From: a virus
IMG/VR virus record: IMGVR_UViG_3300044950_000231
Location: 1-35,344 of that record
Length of the DNA stretch: 35,344 nucleotides
Direction: 5' to 3' (one strand)
Part shown: piece by piece, positions 17,616-26,290 of the stretch
How positions within the stretch are numbered: position 1 is the first letter of the stretch
Layout: every line of letters starts with the position of its first letter
Notes under the pieces: model-generated
What the model saw: the letters and a program-made list of their open reading frames with translations, nothing else
What the model was told of the DNA's origin: nothing
Databases searched by the model: none
Position numbers and translations under genes: made by a program

Positions 17616-18800
17616 TCACATGTTTTCATATGAACTGCCACTCCAGTCGCCTAATCCTGCGCCACCCGCTTCATCGAATGAGGAACCGTCCCATACGCCG
17701 TCTCCTGCTCCAAATTCAGTATCGTAGAAGCTGTAGTCAATCGTCGAATCATGCGTGTGGACACATATAGCGGACAGGTTAATTTGTCGGTAATCATTGA
17801 CATTCGAGAATGTTTCATCGGCATCGCCAATTACCTTATCAAGAACGCCTGCTCCAATCTCCAACGTGTCGATGAACTTCTCCGAGATCTGATATTGCTC
17901 GCGGACGAATACATCACGAACGTTGACAGGCCCGCGAAGACTCTTAAGCTTTGTTATGACTAGCCGTGTTAGGGCCGCATCCTGCAGAGGATCAATGAGG
18001 TACGTGAAGATGTAACGAAGGATACGTTCACGTAGATATCCAGGCTGATACTTAGGAGTGTGATATCCGATTGATGTTGGATTGAGCGCGTGCGGCGGAA
18101 TCAACGCCTGCAACCACGAATAGTCGGTGTTAAGATCTTCCGACGTGTAATCAAGAGGCGCATACCATTCGTTTCGTAACACTAATTCAATAACGATCGA
18201 CGAGAACATTTTTAGTCCTGCCGGATGAATGAACTTCGTGTAGTCATCATACCAAACAGATGAGTCAAGGTCTGACCGAATCTCATACGAATAGTTCTGC
18301 CAATAGTGACCGTCGAAAAGCTTGTAGTCGTCGGATGGAAATGACTTATGATCTTCATAGACCCACTCGCCTTCAACCCAAGAGCCTGTCCCTCCCGAGA
18401 GATCGAAGAGGTGTTCTCGAGGGTAATAGATGGAAACGATTTGATCGTAGAAGATCTTGAAGAACGTGTGAATTGAATCCTGCGAGCCTCGTGAGTTGTA
18501 GTACTTCACGATAATCTTGTAAAGCTCGACCTTATTAAGGGCTTGCGAATACGGAATCGACTTACCAATGAGTTCTTCGATCTGATCGATGTACTTCATC
18601 GACACAGCGTCGATATCCTTGAGAGAACTAATCGCGCCTATCTCTGCTGACGGAAGACCTTCTGAGTTTAAGTACTTGTAGTAATACTCAAGAAGATCGA
18701 CGAACGTCGTTGCATACGGCTGAATGCCAAATGGAAGCAAGTCATTTGTTCTGACAGACTCGATGTTTCGAGGGGTCGTGTTGGCGATGCTTAGTAACAT
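17616..18800 (-). CDS. Baseplate wedge protein in the gp7 position, 394 aa
   Basis: It lies between gp6 and gp8, exactly where T4 has gene 7, but is much shorter than T4 gp7 (1032 aa). Residues about 40-125 carry ELIGKSIPY and YYNSRGSQDSIHTFFKIFYD, and residues about 185-200 carry TKFIHPAGLKMFSS. I recall these from tail/baseplate proteins of marine T4-like phages. The last 50 residues are rich in Gly, Asp and Ser. A wedge-core role is inferred from order and recalled similarity; homology to T4 gp7 itself is not shown. Its ATG follows the gp6 stop by two bases. Confidence 0.6.
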   Translation of the reverse strand: MLLSIANTTPRNIESVRTNDLLPFGIQPYATTFVDLLEYYYKYLNSEGLPSAEIGAISSLKDIDAVSMKYIDQIEELIGKSIPYSQALNKVELYKIIVKYYNSRGSQDSIHTFFKIFYDQIVSIYYPREHLFDLSGGTGSWVEGEWVYEDHKSFPSDDYKLFDGHYWQNYSYEIRSDLDSSVWYDDYTKFIHPAGLKMFSSIVIELVLRNEWYAPLDYTSEDLNTDYSWLQALIPPHALNPTSIGYHTPKYQPGYLRERILRYIFTYLIDPLQDAALTRLVITKLKSLRGPVNVRDVFVREQYQISEKFIDTLEIGAGVLDKVIGDADETFSNVNDYRQINLSAICVHTHDSTIDYSFYDTEFGAGDGVWDGSSFDEAGGAGLGDWSGSSYENM

Positions 18801-18802
18801 AC

Positions 18803-20659
18803 TTAACGGTCACGCTTGAAGGTGTTGTAGTCTGACGTGCGGGAAGATCCGCCGACAGCGACGGTGTCTACTTCGCCTGAAACTAATAGGCGTGACATGT
18901 CAATCTGAAGCAGTTGATTTCTCTTAGGAGCAATATCATTTGATGCAGGCATTAGATCAAGCGTTACATCAACGATTTCATCAGGATAGATTTCGTTCAG
19001 GCTTAATAGGCCTGTCTCGATGTTAAGCGTGCCTGCATTCTCGATAACACGAGTCTTGATTGCATTCTTGTAGTAATACGTGTAAATGTTTCTGTTATAC
19101 CCGTCGCCAATAACATCTTCGTCGCCAAAGAAAGTTTCAACGCCGCCTGACATGAATGGCGTACACGAAATAATTACCTTTCCGTCATCAGGAATAAGCG
19201 GCGTCGCGAAATCAATAACCTTCTTCTCGATAGAGTTAGGATTGAACGATACTGACTTCGTGACGAACACTCGAACGTGTGAGTTTAGAATCGCGGGAAT
19301 GTATGAATCAATCGAAGATGTAAGCGATGAATATCTGAACACGCCGTCGAATGCTTGCAGCCGATCTTTGTTGTATGTATCAACGACGCCCCTAACACCA
19401 CTCTCTAATTGTCCAAGATTCAATGCAGTTAGATTCTTGTTGTACTTGAAGAACACATCGAGTGTTAGTCGTAGGTACTCAGGATCAATCAGCTCAGGTG
19501 TAATCGACAAGACCTTCTTCCCGTGAAGGAACGAAAGAATCGCGGAGGACTGTGCCGCGGTTAACAGATCAGCATCTTTAGGCTTTGCGGAGATGAACAC
19601 CTTGCCATAGATAGGTGGGTCATTGTCCTCTCCTCCCCAAACCGAAATCGTTTCAACGTCGGAGAAGTTTCGGTAAATGAGGTTCTTGTAATCGTCGGCC
19701 GTAACTGCTCGGTTCTGCGTGATGAACGACAGTGGCGCGTTATACCTAACAGAATCGACTGATTCCTTACCGCTTCCTCCGGTTGCTACTGACGTTGTTG
19801 TGACAAGAGGAGCACGAATGATTCCATTTGGTAGTGCAGCTGCATATGTAAAAACAGCGGAGCCGTTCGATGCATCGCCATCCGTGATGATGTACGACAA
19901 CTCGATGATTGATAGGTTCGTTGGTTGCTTGCCAAAGACGTTATTACCAAACGAGATTTGATAGTTTGAGTCAGTGTTCTCAGCAATGAAGTAAATCGTT
20001 GAGTCACCTGTGATGCCTGTTGCATCGTTAAGCGGCGTGTAAATATCAGCGACGGACGATGAAATCGACGAATAGATTTTGACAACCAACGTGCTTAGAT
20101 CAATCGTGTCATCGTCAATCTCGTATGCAACAGTTGGCTTGTCGAGAAGGTTATTGACTTGGAATCGTTTCGTTTGATATGCGCCCTGCTTGATCGAGAT
20201 TCCAGTCTTTTCGTATTTGCCTGACGATAACAGAAGAACGTGTTCGTCATCAGTAACATAGACATACCGCGTATCATTCAATGATGTTGAGAACGGTGTC
20301 CCTTTCGGAAGAACGATTTGTGAAGGTGAATTGTTGTCCTTAGCCGTGAACGAAATGTCGATCGTTGCGGTAGGCGCTGAATATGAACGTGGCGTGTAAC
20401 CCAACAACTTCGCGAGCGATACGACCGATGACCGTAACTGCGCCGAATCAATGAATGATTCTGAAACACCCATGTGCGCCATGACAGCATTATAGTGAGT
20501 GTTATACGCGAGCGCGTCCATCATGATGTTCAAACCCGACCCCTCGAAATTCCAGTCACGAAAAGGCGATTCTGCGTTAGAGAAGTAGTTGACGAGGTTG
20601 GCTTTGATCTGGTCAAAGTCAAGTTCAGTTACGTTTAGGTTCTGACGTAGGGAAGACAT
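18803..20659 (-). CDS. gp6: Baseplate wedge protein, T4 gp6-like
   Basis: 618 aa (T4 gp6 is 660), the core wedge protein that forms the inner dimer ring and drives baseplate opening. The N-terminal region is diagnostic: DFEGSRLN-type motif (here NFEGSGLNIMMDALAYNTHY), VSESFIDSAQLRSSVVSLAKLLGYTPRS, then a long beta-rich middle like baseplate J proteins. The segment around residues 300-330 (ITQNRAVTADDYKNLIYRNF) is also typical of this fold. It begins one base after the gp25 stop (TAA-C-ATG) without a Shine-Dalgarno, so coupling to gp25 is likely. Confidence 0.95.
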   Translation of the reverse strand: MSSLRQNLNVTELDFDQIKANLVNYFSNAESPFRDWNFEGSGLNIMMDALAYNTHYNAVMAHMGVSESFIDSAQLRSSVVSLAKLLGYTPRSYSAPTATIDISFTAKDNNSPSQIVLPKGTPFSTSLNDTRYVYVTDDEHVLLLSSGKYEKTGISIKQGAYQTKRFQVNNLLDKPTVAYEIDDDTIDLSTLVVKIYSSISSSVADIYTPLNDATGITGDSTIYFIAENTDSNYQISFGNNVFGKQPTNLSIIELSYIITDGDASNGSAVFTYAAALPNGIIRAPLVTTTSVATGGSGKESVDSVRYNAPLSFITQNRAVTADDYKNLIYRNFSDVETISVWGGEDNDPPIYGKVFISAKPKDADLLTAAQSSAILSFLHGKKVLSITPELIDPEYLRLTLDVFFKYNKNLTALNLGQLESGVRGVVDTYNKDRLQAFDGVFRYSSLTSSIDSYIPAILNSHVRVFVTKSVSFNPNSIEKKVIDFATPLIPDDGKVIISCTPFMSGGVETFFGDEDVIGDGYNRNIYTYYYKNAIKTRVIENAGTLNIETGLLSLNEIYPDEIVDVTLDLMPASNDIAPKRNQLLQIDMSRLLVSGEVDTVAVGGSSRTSDYNTFKRDR

Positions 20660-20660
20660 G

Positions 20661-21101
20661 TTATCTTAGGCGTGTAAGGAAGAACTCAATTTCGGAAGTA
20701 GTCTCTGAATAGAATACCCTGAAGCCTACAGTCACTGCATATGCATTCATATCCGACTGATCTTTCACTTGAACAGTGACGTCGGTCGCGCGAGGCTCGT
20801 ATCTATTTATCACTAATTCAATAGCGTCAGTCAATGCGATCTCCGTGAACACATCCGCATTGTCAAAAAGCAATGCGACTAAACCTGACCCTAACTGAGG
20901 ATTGAATGGGCGGTCATGAAAGTTAGTCAACATCAAGTTTCTGATTGAGTTCTTGACTGCATCAATGTCCGTGACGGGGTTGATGTCTTTCGTGATCGGA
21001 TTGATCGTGAATGCTAGGTTAAGATCACTATAGACACGCGTTCGCGCAACGTTGCTTGTAATCCTATCGCTAGAATTGTAATCTGATAAGAGGGTACTCA
21101 T
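20661..21101 (-). CDS. gp25: Baseplate wedge protein, T4 gp25-like
   Basis: 146 aa, close to T4 gp25 (132). GPW/gp25 family features: DIDAVKNSIRNLMLTNFHDRPFNP with the LGSGL turn that follows, and the conserved YEPRATDV strand near residue 105 (the EPR motif). gp25 sits at the contact of wedge, hub and sheath and helps start sheath polymerisation. An exact TATAAATA ends 9 nt upstream of the ATG, so this gene opens a late unit gp25-gp6-gp7 position. Confidence 0.95.
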   Translation of the reverse strand: MSTLLSDYNSSDRITSNVARTRVYSDLNLAFTINPITKDINPVTDIDAVKNSIRNLMLTNFHDRPFNPQLGSGLVALLFDNADVFTEIALTDAIELVINRYEPRATDVTVQVKDQSDMNAYAVTVGFRVFYSETTSEIEFFLTRLR

Positions 21102-21110
21102 GTCCGTTTC

Positions 21111-21118
21111 TATTTATA
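21111..21118 (-). promoter_or_regulatory. T4-type late promoter TATAAATA (exact)
   Basis: Exact consensus on the minus strand in the 26-nt gap before gp25, with a predicted leader of about 4-5 nt (CGGAC). Confidence 0.8.
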
Positions 21119-21127
21119 GGACATTTC

Positions 21128-23170
21128 TTAAGCAACGGTAGTACCTCCATAAGTTCGCTGTGCTAATTTATACTGCGACTTCTTCTGAGTGCCTTTGCTG
21201 ACAAGATACACCTGAACTGAACCTGTGTTGGTATACATGTTAGGTGTCGTCGTATAAATGTCAGGCTTCTTATAGGTAAGTTGTGCATTACCAGTGTCCA
21301 TGACGGTGTACTGCCCTGATGGATTCTTTCCTGTAGGATCATACGCGGTTCCATCAGGATTACGCATTGCCAGAACAGACCCGCCAGGAACACGTGTTGA
21401 CGCACATGTCCTATCGGAAACGATTGGGCCATACGCTCCTTGGAAAGCCTCGGCATAATCAAGAGTTCCAATCTTGAATGTTTTACCGGCGGAATTCGTG
21501 TAGGTGCTTCCTGTTGGAATTCGTCTGCCCTGCGCTTGATACTTAGCAGTTAGTTCAGGCGGGCGTTGTTCAGGCTTGATGTCAAGGTATGTCGTGAAGT
21601 CCTCGGCAGGACCTGAATATGTAGTGACACCAACAGATAGGAGTGTTCCTGCGGCTAACGTGTTTCGGTTATAGAAGTTACGGATCACTTGTGTGTTACG
21701 GCTGATTTCATCGCCGATTGATGTAGTCCTATTGTTATATGAGTTCTTAATTTCAGCAGACCACCCAAGATTCTTTTGCCGCTCAAGGTCTGCATTTGCC
21801 TTATACTTTGACAGAAGCTCAGCATCCTTCGAAGCATCAATGGTTTTCGACACATCATCGTGATAACCCATGGCGAGAGTCGTGACAATGGAAAGCATCG
21901 CGGCCCTGTCAGGGTCTTGTTGTGACACGTCATCGATCTCAAGTGACTCCTTGAGCTTGAACGCGAACTCGTCGTAAGCATCCTTTGCAGAAGAGTTGTA
22001 AGTAGAAACAGCGCCAGCAGAAACGCCGGGAACGATTGGTGGTGTCATATTCGTTGGAGTGAGAATTTGTTTCGGCACGGAAGTACCATCAGCGTAGTAG
22101 TTAGGCTGTCCGCATATACCGCTTTCTAACGCCGCAGCAATGATCCCGTTAAGCCCAGAAACATTGCCAAACGTATCAGCGATGTATTGCATTTTCTGCG
22201 CAAGAGCAGCACCGGTCAGTCCCTGCGCTTCGAGCAAAGCTGCCATTAAAGTTTCGGGGTGTTCTATCACTGCATGCACGCGCTCCGCAATATCACTGAT
22301 AGTTTCAATTGCGGCTTCAGCAAAAATCACCGCGCCCGCGAGCTTCTGAACTGATTCATTCTTCGCAGCAATATCAAACAACTTCGCTTGAGCCATTCCT
22401 AACAGACGTTGTGGAATGTTTTTAGTGCAGTCCACGAGCGCGTTTATTGCCGCTACCTGCTCAAGCTCTTCAATGTAAAAGTCATCCAGAATGTCCGCTG
22501 AATCAACCGTCTTATTCACTGCTTCAGATTTTAATGTAGCCGGTGTTGAGTCATAACGAACACTCGCTATATTTGATTTCTTCGAGGTGTTAGAATAAAT
22601 GTCAGAACACGCGTCGTCGTTAATTTGTATTGATACCTCGGTGGTTTCTGTCGCGAGCAGTGTGACCACGTAATTCTGGCCGCTCCCTGAAATGTCGTAC
22701 ACACTGCATTTGTCTGTGCTACAGCTAATTCCGTCTGCTGTCAAACCCGTGACGTCATCATCAAATTCAACTCGGAACTTTATGTACTTGTTGTCAGTCA
22801 ACACACCGTCTTGAATTATAGTAGCACGTGGCTTGATTGCGTTAAAGCCTCGAGTAAACACGTCAAGCGCAGCTTCAAATCTTTCTGCAGACACCGGCGT
22901 ATCAGCATTCGTTTTTGAATTCAACGTGACGATCATATCAGATCTATGCTCGTCTGTTATAGTTTCGATCCGCCATTCAGTAGACGAGATTTTGCGAGTG
23001 TTAATGCATCGGCCGTTCTCAGCATAAACGTCTACTGTCCTGAGATTATTCATGTCAACGTAAACACGCGGAAACGTACCTACTTGATAGAATTTAGCTG
23101 AGAACAGTATTGGAGATTCGTTCGTGTATCTTGGGGAGATCGCGAAGAGTTCAGATTGGATTAAAGCCAT
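21128..23170 (-). CDS. Virion protein with Ig-like and possible 3D-type domain, 680 aa
   Basis: It sits between the gp5 needle and gp25, so it is probably a hub- or spike-associated structural protein. Residues about 115-207 look like a bacterial Ig-like beta domain (DDDVTGLTADGISCSTDKC, SGSGQNYVVTLLATETTEV). Residues about 225-480 are mostly helical (LEQVAAINALVDCTKN; LAGAVIFAEAAIETISDIAE). The C-terminal region about 590-660 has VPGGSVLAMRNPDG, VMDTGNAQ (Asp about 623) and KKPDIY, resembling the double-psi barrel '3D' domain of some lytic transglycosylases. That similarity is weak and catalytic activity is not established. Its ATG follows the needle-gene stop by one base. Confidence 0.6.
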   Translation of the reverse strand: MALIQSELFAISPRYTNESPILFSAKFYQVGTFPRVYVDMNNLRTVDVYAENGRCINTRKISSTEWRIETITDEHRSDMIVTLNSKTNADTPVSAERFEAALDVFTRGFNAIKPRATIIQDGVLTDNKYIKFRVEFDDDVTGLTADGISCSTDKCSVYDISGSGQNYVVTLLATETTEVSIQINDDACSDIYSNTSKKSNIASVRYDSTPATLKSEAVNKTVDSADILDDFYIEELEQVAAINALVDCTKNIPQRLLGMAQAKLFDIAAKNESVQKLAGAVIFAEAAIETISDIAERVHAVIEHPETLMAALLEAQGLTGAALAQKMQYIADTFGNVSGLNGIIAAALESGICGQPNYYADGTSVPKQILTPTNMTPPIVPGVSAGAVSTYNSSAKDAYDEFAFKLKESLEIDDVSQQDPDRAAMLSIVTTLAMGYHDDVSKTIDASKDAELLSKYKANADLERQKNLGWSAEIKNSYNNRTTSIGDEISRNTQVIRNFYNRNTLAAGTLLSVGVTTYSGPAEDFTTYLDIKPEQRPPELTAKYQAQGRRIPTGSTYTNSAGKTFKIGTLDYAEAFQGAYGPIVSDRTCASTRVPGGSVLAMRNPDGTAYDPTGKNPSGQYTVMDTGNAQLTYKKPDIYTTTPNMYTNTGSVQVYLVSKGTQKKSQYKLAQRTYGGTTVA

Positions 23171-23171
23171 A

Positions 23172-23957
23172 TCAGTTTAGATTTATGCGTGATGCAGTAA
23201 CAGAAGTGTCACCGCCTGAAGATATGTTGGTATGGCCGCCGGACTTCAACGATAATCCAGATCCAACATCTACTGAACTTGATCCGAAGACTTCTTCTGT
23301 TTTCGAACCACCAGCAAATACGTTCATGTTCCCCGCGGAACCAAGATCTAATGTGTTCCCCACGAAGCTTGCTTTTCCGCTCGTCATGATCGTGTTATTG
23401 CCACCAATCATCATCTGGTTCTTGCCTGAAATTGTTATGCGAGAGTCAGACATAGCAGAATGCGTTTGTTTGCCTTTGATAGTCGTATTGCCTTCCCCTG
23501 TTATGTAATCATCAGATGACCCGTGAATGACGATTTTACGAGAACCGCCGACGTTCATCGCGTAGTCAGACATTACTTCAAGCAAGTGCTGACCGCCGAC
23601 CTTCGTAATCTTGTTCCCCTTGATTGTCTCAATGGAGTCGCCATTGACTTCAGTAACGTGATTCCCCATGATAACAGAATTCATGTTACCTAACACTGTG
23701 ACGTTACATTGTCCCTCAATGACAATCGAGTCGTCTCCATGAATAACTTTGTAACCCGCGCCGTAAACGACAATCGTTCTATCGCCCGTCGCATTGATCT
23801 CTTCTGAAGTGCCTGACTTGTGCTGCTTGTAAATACGTTCTGATCCGAGCGTGTCGTTAACCTCGAAGATGTGGCCTGCTCTTGACCGCGTGATATTGAC
23901 AAAGGGGTACACCCCGCCTTTGCTGTTAGGTGCTGGAGCTGTCCATGATTCTGGCAT
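23172..23957 (-). CDS. Cell-puncturing needle, gp5 C-terminal beta-helix as a separate gene
   Basis: 261 aa. The N-terminal part carries the VgrG/gp5 hallmark HIFEVNDTLGSERI followed by H-K-SGT and a charged strand (residues about 29-60). From about residue 70 on, short strands recur every 6-8 residues (EGQCNVTVLGNMN, VNGDSIETIKGNK, VGGQHLLEV), as expected of the triple-stranded beta-helix needle. In T4 this is the C-terminal product of gp5 after maturation cleavage; here it has its own ATG, promoter and stop. It should trimerise and sit under the hub on the gp5 OB/enzyme protein encoded just upstream. Confidence 0.85.
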   Translation of the reverse strand: MPESWTAPAPNSKGGVYPFVNITRSRAGHIFEVNDTLGSERIYKQHKSGTSEEINATGDRTIVVYGAGYKVIHGDDSIVIEGQCNVTVLGNMNSVIMGNHVTEVNGDSIETIKGNKITKVGGQHLLEVMSDYAMNVGGSRKIVIHGSSDDYITGEGNTTIKGKQTHSAMSDSRITISGKNQMMIGGNNTIMTSGKASFVGNTLDLGSAGNMNVFAGGSKTEEVFGSSSVDVGSGLSLKSGGHTNISSGGDTSVTASRINLN

Positions 23958-23962
23958 AATGA

Positions 23963-23970
23963 TATTTATT
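23963..23970 (-). promoter_or_regulatory. T4-type late promoter element AATAAATA
   Basis: 7 of 8 matches, overlapping the stop codon of the gp5 enzyme gene and ending 5 nt before the ATG of the needle gene. This would let the needle be transcribed independently. Confidence 0.6.
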
Positions 23971-24937
23971 GGCCGATCGTTATAGCACTCCTAACATCAC
24001 AAAGATGATTAGTTTTTTCACGAACAGCATTACCGGAGTTTCCTCCTATTGACCTAAAGTCTCCGTTCAAATCAGACGCGGTTGTCGCGATGACGATGTG
24101 AGAAATTGCTTGAATGACGATGTCGCCTTTGTTGATTGACGTTGGATTGAAGCGTAGTGACACCTTAGGCGCCTTCGATCTTGCCCATGCTTCATATCCA
24201 CCGCCCTTGAATGCAGAGGCCGACTTAGGACGATCCGCTTCAGAGAATAAGCCAGACTGACGAATGCACCAAGTTGTAAAGGCAGCACACCATGGTGCAC
24301 GATCATTATAGCCTGACGAATAATCACATGCGGACCAATACTTCTGAATGCCAGCCCCTTGGTTCTCCGATGTTTCGGATACGCCAACCTCTCCTCGAGC
24401 AACGCTTATCAAGCTGTCAATGTTGCCGTTTACTTGGATAGGCGCAACCGGGCCATGCAATGTGGTTGCTGTGGTTCCTTGCCCAACCGCAACAGTGTTG
24501 AATGATGAGAACGCGGACTTTTGGTTATTGAATCCATCGTTAGACCCATACCCGAACGTCGTCGCACCTGTAGGAATGTCAGGCCCTAACACATTTGGAT
24601 ATGAGCCATGTGGATCCGCAAATCCATTGCCACGCTCTCCCGGAAATGAGGATGCAGAAGCAAGTGAACCTAGGATGACAGGATCTTGCAGTTCAATACC
24701 ATCACGGAAGAAACCAAATACCCACGAGCCTGGCATCAACCCGGTCGAGCTTTGTCCAATACCTGAGATGGACGGCGACGTTACCGGGAGAACACATGTC
24801 GACCATGGAAGATCCTGTGTTGGAATATCAGCCATCGACGGGCTGTGGTAATTAAAACAGCGAACCCTAACACGACCTAATTGCATAGGGTCGGCTATGT
24901 CCTCAACAACACCAGTGAACCAATTTGTAATGTTCAT
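23966..24937 (-). CDS. gp5: Baseplate hub protein gp5 N-terminal part: OB fold plus CHAP-type peptidase
   Basis: 323 aa. Residues 1 to about 100 form the gp5 OB-fold (WFTGVVEDIADPMQLGRVRVR, GSWVFGFFRDG, DPVILGSL), which binds the gp27 trimer. After a linker, residues about 172-323 resemble a CHAP (NlpC/P60-like) amidase/peptidase: APWCAAFTTWC puts the catalytic Cys at 217, SHIVIAT the His at 280, and Asn300 in GGNSGN is a candidate third residue. T4 has a glycoside-hydrolase lysozyme here, so this phage would breach peptidoglycan by cutting peptide or amide bonds (inferred). The ATG overlaps the gp27 stop (ATGA). Confidence 0.85.
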   Translation of the reverse strand: MNITNWFTGVVEDIADPMQLGRVRVRCFNYHSPSMADIPTQDLPWSTCVLPVTSPSISGIGQSSTGLMPGSWVFGFFRDGIELQDPVILGSLASASSFPGERGNGFADPHGSYPNVLGPDIPTGATTFGYGSNDGFNNQKSAFSSFNTVAVGQGTTATTLHGPVAPIQVNGNIDSLISVARGEVGVSETSENQGAGIQKYWSACDYSSGYNDRAPWCAAFTTWCIRQSGLFSEADRPKSASAFKGGGYEAWARSKAPKVSLRFNPTSINKGDIVIQAISHIVIATTASDLNGDFRSIGGNSGNAVREKTNHLCDVRSAITIGQ

Positions 24938-26289
24938 GCGTCCTTAATGATCTTCACTTTTGATGTGTATACGCCATTCGTGAATGAATGCGCAACGACT
25001 GCGACTATGTAATCACCTGACATTGACCTATCAAGTTCATCGCCGGATGCGCCTGCATAGTCGCCTTGATTAACCGACTTAGGAATCTCGATTGTAATGC
25101 GGCGGCCGGGGTTAAGATCGAAATCACCGTACACAACGATCTGATGAGAGATCGCTTCGAAGTTTGCATAGTATGACTTTGCTTTCGAGATGTTATCTTG
25201 AACAGGACCTGACGTGCTGTTAGGATTGCCTTGATAGTTCGTTCCTGCGTTAGTAGACACGTTCGAAATACTTGCGGACGTGAACTCGTTGAATGACTTT
25301 GGACCGCCTCCTTTCGTAGGAGATAGCATATTTTTGAATGACGAGAATAGATTCTTGTCAGGATTGAGACGAGCCGTTTTATTGTCTTTCGTAACATCGA
25401 AGATACGCTCAGCATACGACTTGGTGGCGAGATCAGTAACATTTGTTCTTGAAGCAAAGCCGCCATTCACCGCTTGATTAAGCTTGTCCATCTTGATGTT
25501 CGACTTCATGTCGAGGATGCGTAACGCGTTTTCGTTATATGCATCAACTGACTTCGACGCGTTCGCGATGAACTGCCGATACTCATACTTGCGGTACGAC
25601 TTGTTACTCTTGGACCAGAGGTCGGACAACGGCGTAATTAGAACGTCAGGTTCGGAAATCGACGAGTACACGAAGAACGGTGAACCCGTTACATCAAACG
25701 ATTTTGATCGCAACCATTCGATTGCCTTCAAAGGTGTTTGGATCGTGATGATACCGTCAAAACTAGAAACACACAACCCAGTTCGTTTCGCTTTGACTCC
25801 TAAGTCATTCTTCAGGATTGACTCGATGTTAGCGATAGGATTGCCCTTAGTTGACCGCGAGATACGTTGCAACATCGACGAATAACCAAACTTCGAGACA
25901 GCGACTATGTTATACTCCTGAACGTTTGGTTCGGCTGCGCTCTTTTGATAGTTAGGGTACTCCTTGACGTTCAACGACAGCTTAACTCTTTTGAGTTTGC
26001 TACCTGCCGTGATGTGTTGTAACTCGACATTGATTACCTCTTCGCCGCTTAACATGAAATCCTCGAAGAAGTTCAGCGTATCGCGCACGCGTAAATTCAT
26101 TACAAGGATAGGCGAGAACAGTTCTTCCGTCAACGTGAAAGACGTGACTATCGGGAATATGTCGAACACCTTTCCGTTCTGGTTTACACACTCAAGACGC
26201 ATCACTTCAAACGATGAAGGCACGTCAGCCTTATCATTAGGAGATCCACCCTTGGGCGTGTTAGGATTTGGAACTGGATTTGTTGCCAT
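24934..26289 (-). CDS. gp27: Baseplate hub protein, T4 gp27-like
   Basis: 451 aa (T4 gp27 is 391). It has the double barrel pattern of gp27/VgrG N-termini: FDIFPIVTSFTLTEELFSPILVMNLRVRD near residues 40-70, EVINVELQ, a middle YRQFIANASKSVDAYNE, and a C-terminal barrel with VYGDFDLNPGRRITIEIP and MSGDYIVAVVAHSF. gp27 trimers form the hub centre, holding gp5 below and the tube above. It is preceded by gp53 (TAA-C-ATG junction) and overlaps gp5 by 4 nt, an order that supports co-assembly. Confidence 0.85.
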   Translation of the reverse strand: MATNPVPNPNTPKGGSPNDKADVPSSFEVMRLECVNQNGKVFDIFPIVTSFTLTEELFSPILVMNLRVRDTLNFFEDFMLSGEEVINVELQHITAGSKLKRVKLSLNVKEYPNYQKSAAEPNVQEYNIVAVSKFGYSSMLQRISRSTKGNPIANIESILKNDLGVKAKRTGLCVSSFDGIITIQTPLKAIEWLRSKSFDVTGSPFFVYSSISEPDVLITPLSDLWSKSNKSYRKYEYRQFIANASKSVDAYNENALRILDMKSNIKMDKLNQAVNGGFASRTNVTDLATKSYAERIFDVTKDNKTARLNPDKNLFSSFKNMLSPTKGGGPKSFNEFTSASISNVSTNAGTNYQGNPNSTSGPVQDNISKAKSYYANFEAISHQIVVYGDFDLNPGRRITIEIPKSVNQGDYAGASGDELDRSMSGDYIVAVVAHSFTNGVYTSKVKIIKDA

Positions 26290-26290
26290 G

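Noticed and set aside
20801-20820. GATAAATA-like sequence on the minus strand inside gp25
   Set aside because: It codes for conserved gp25 residues (INRYEPR) and no start codon follows at a suitable distance; treated as chance.
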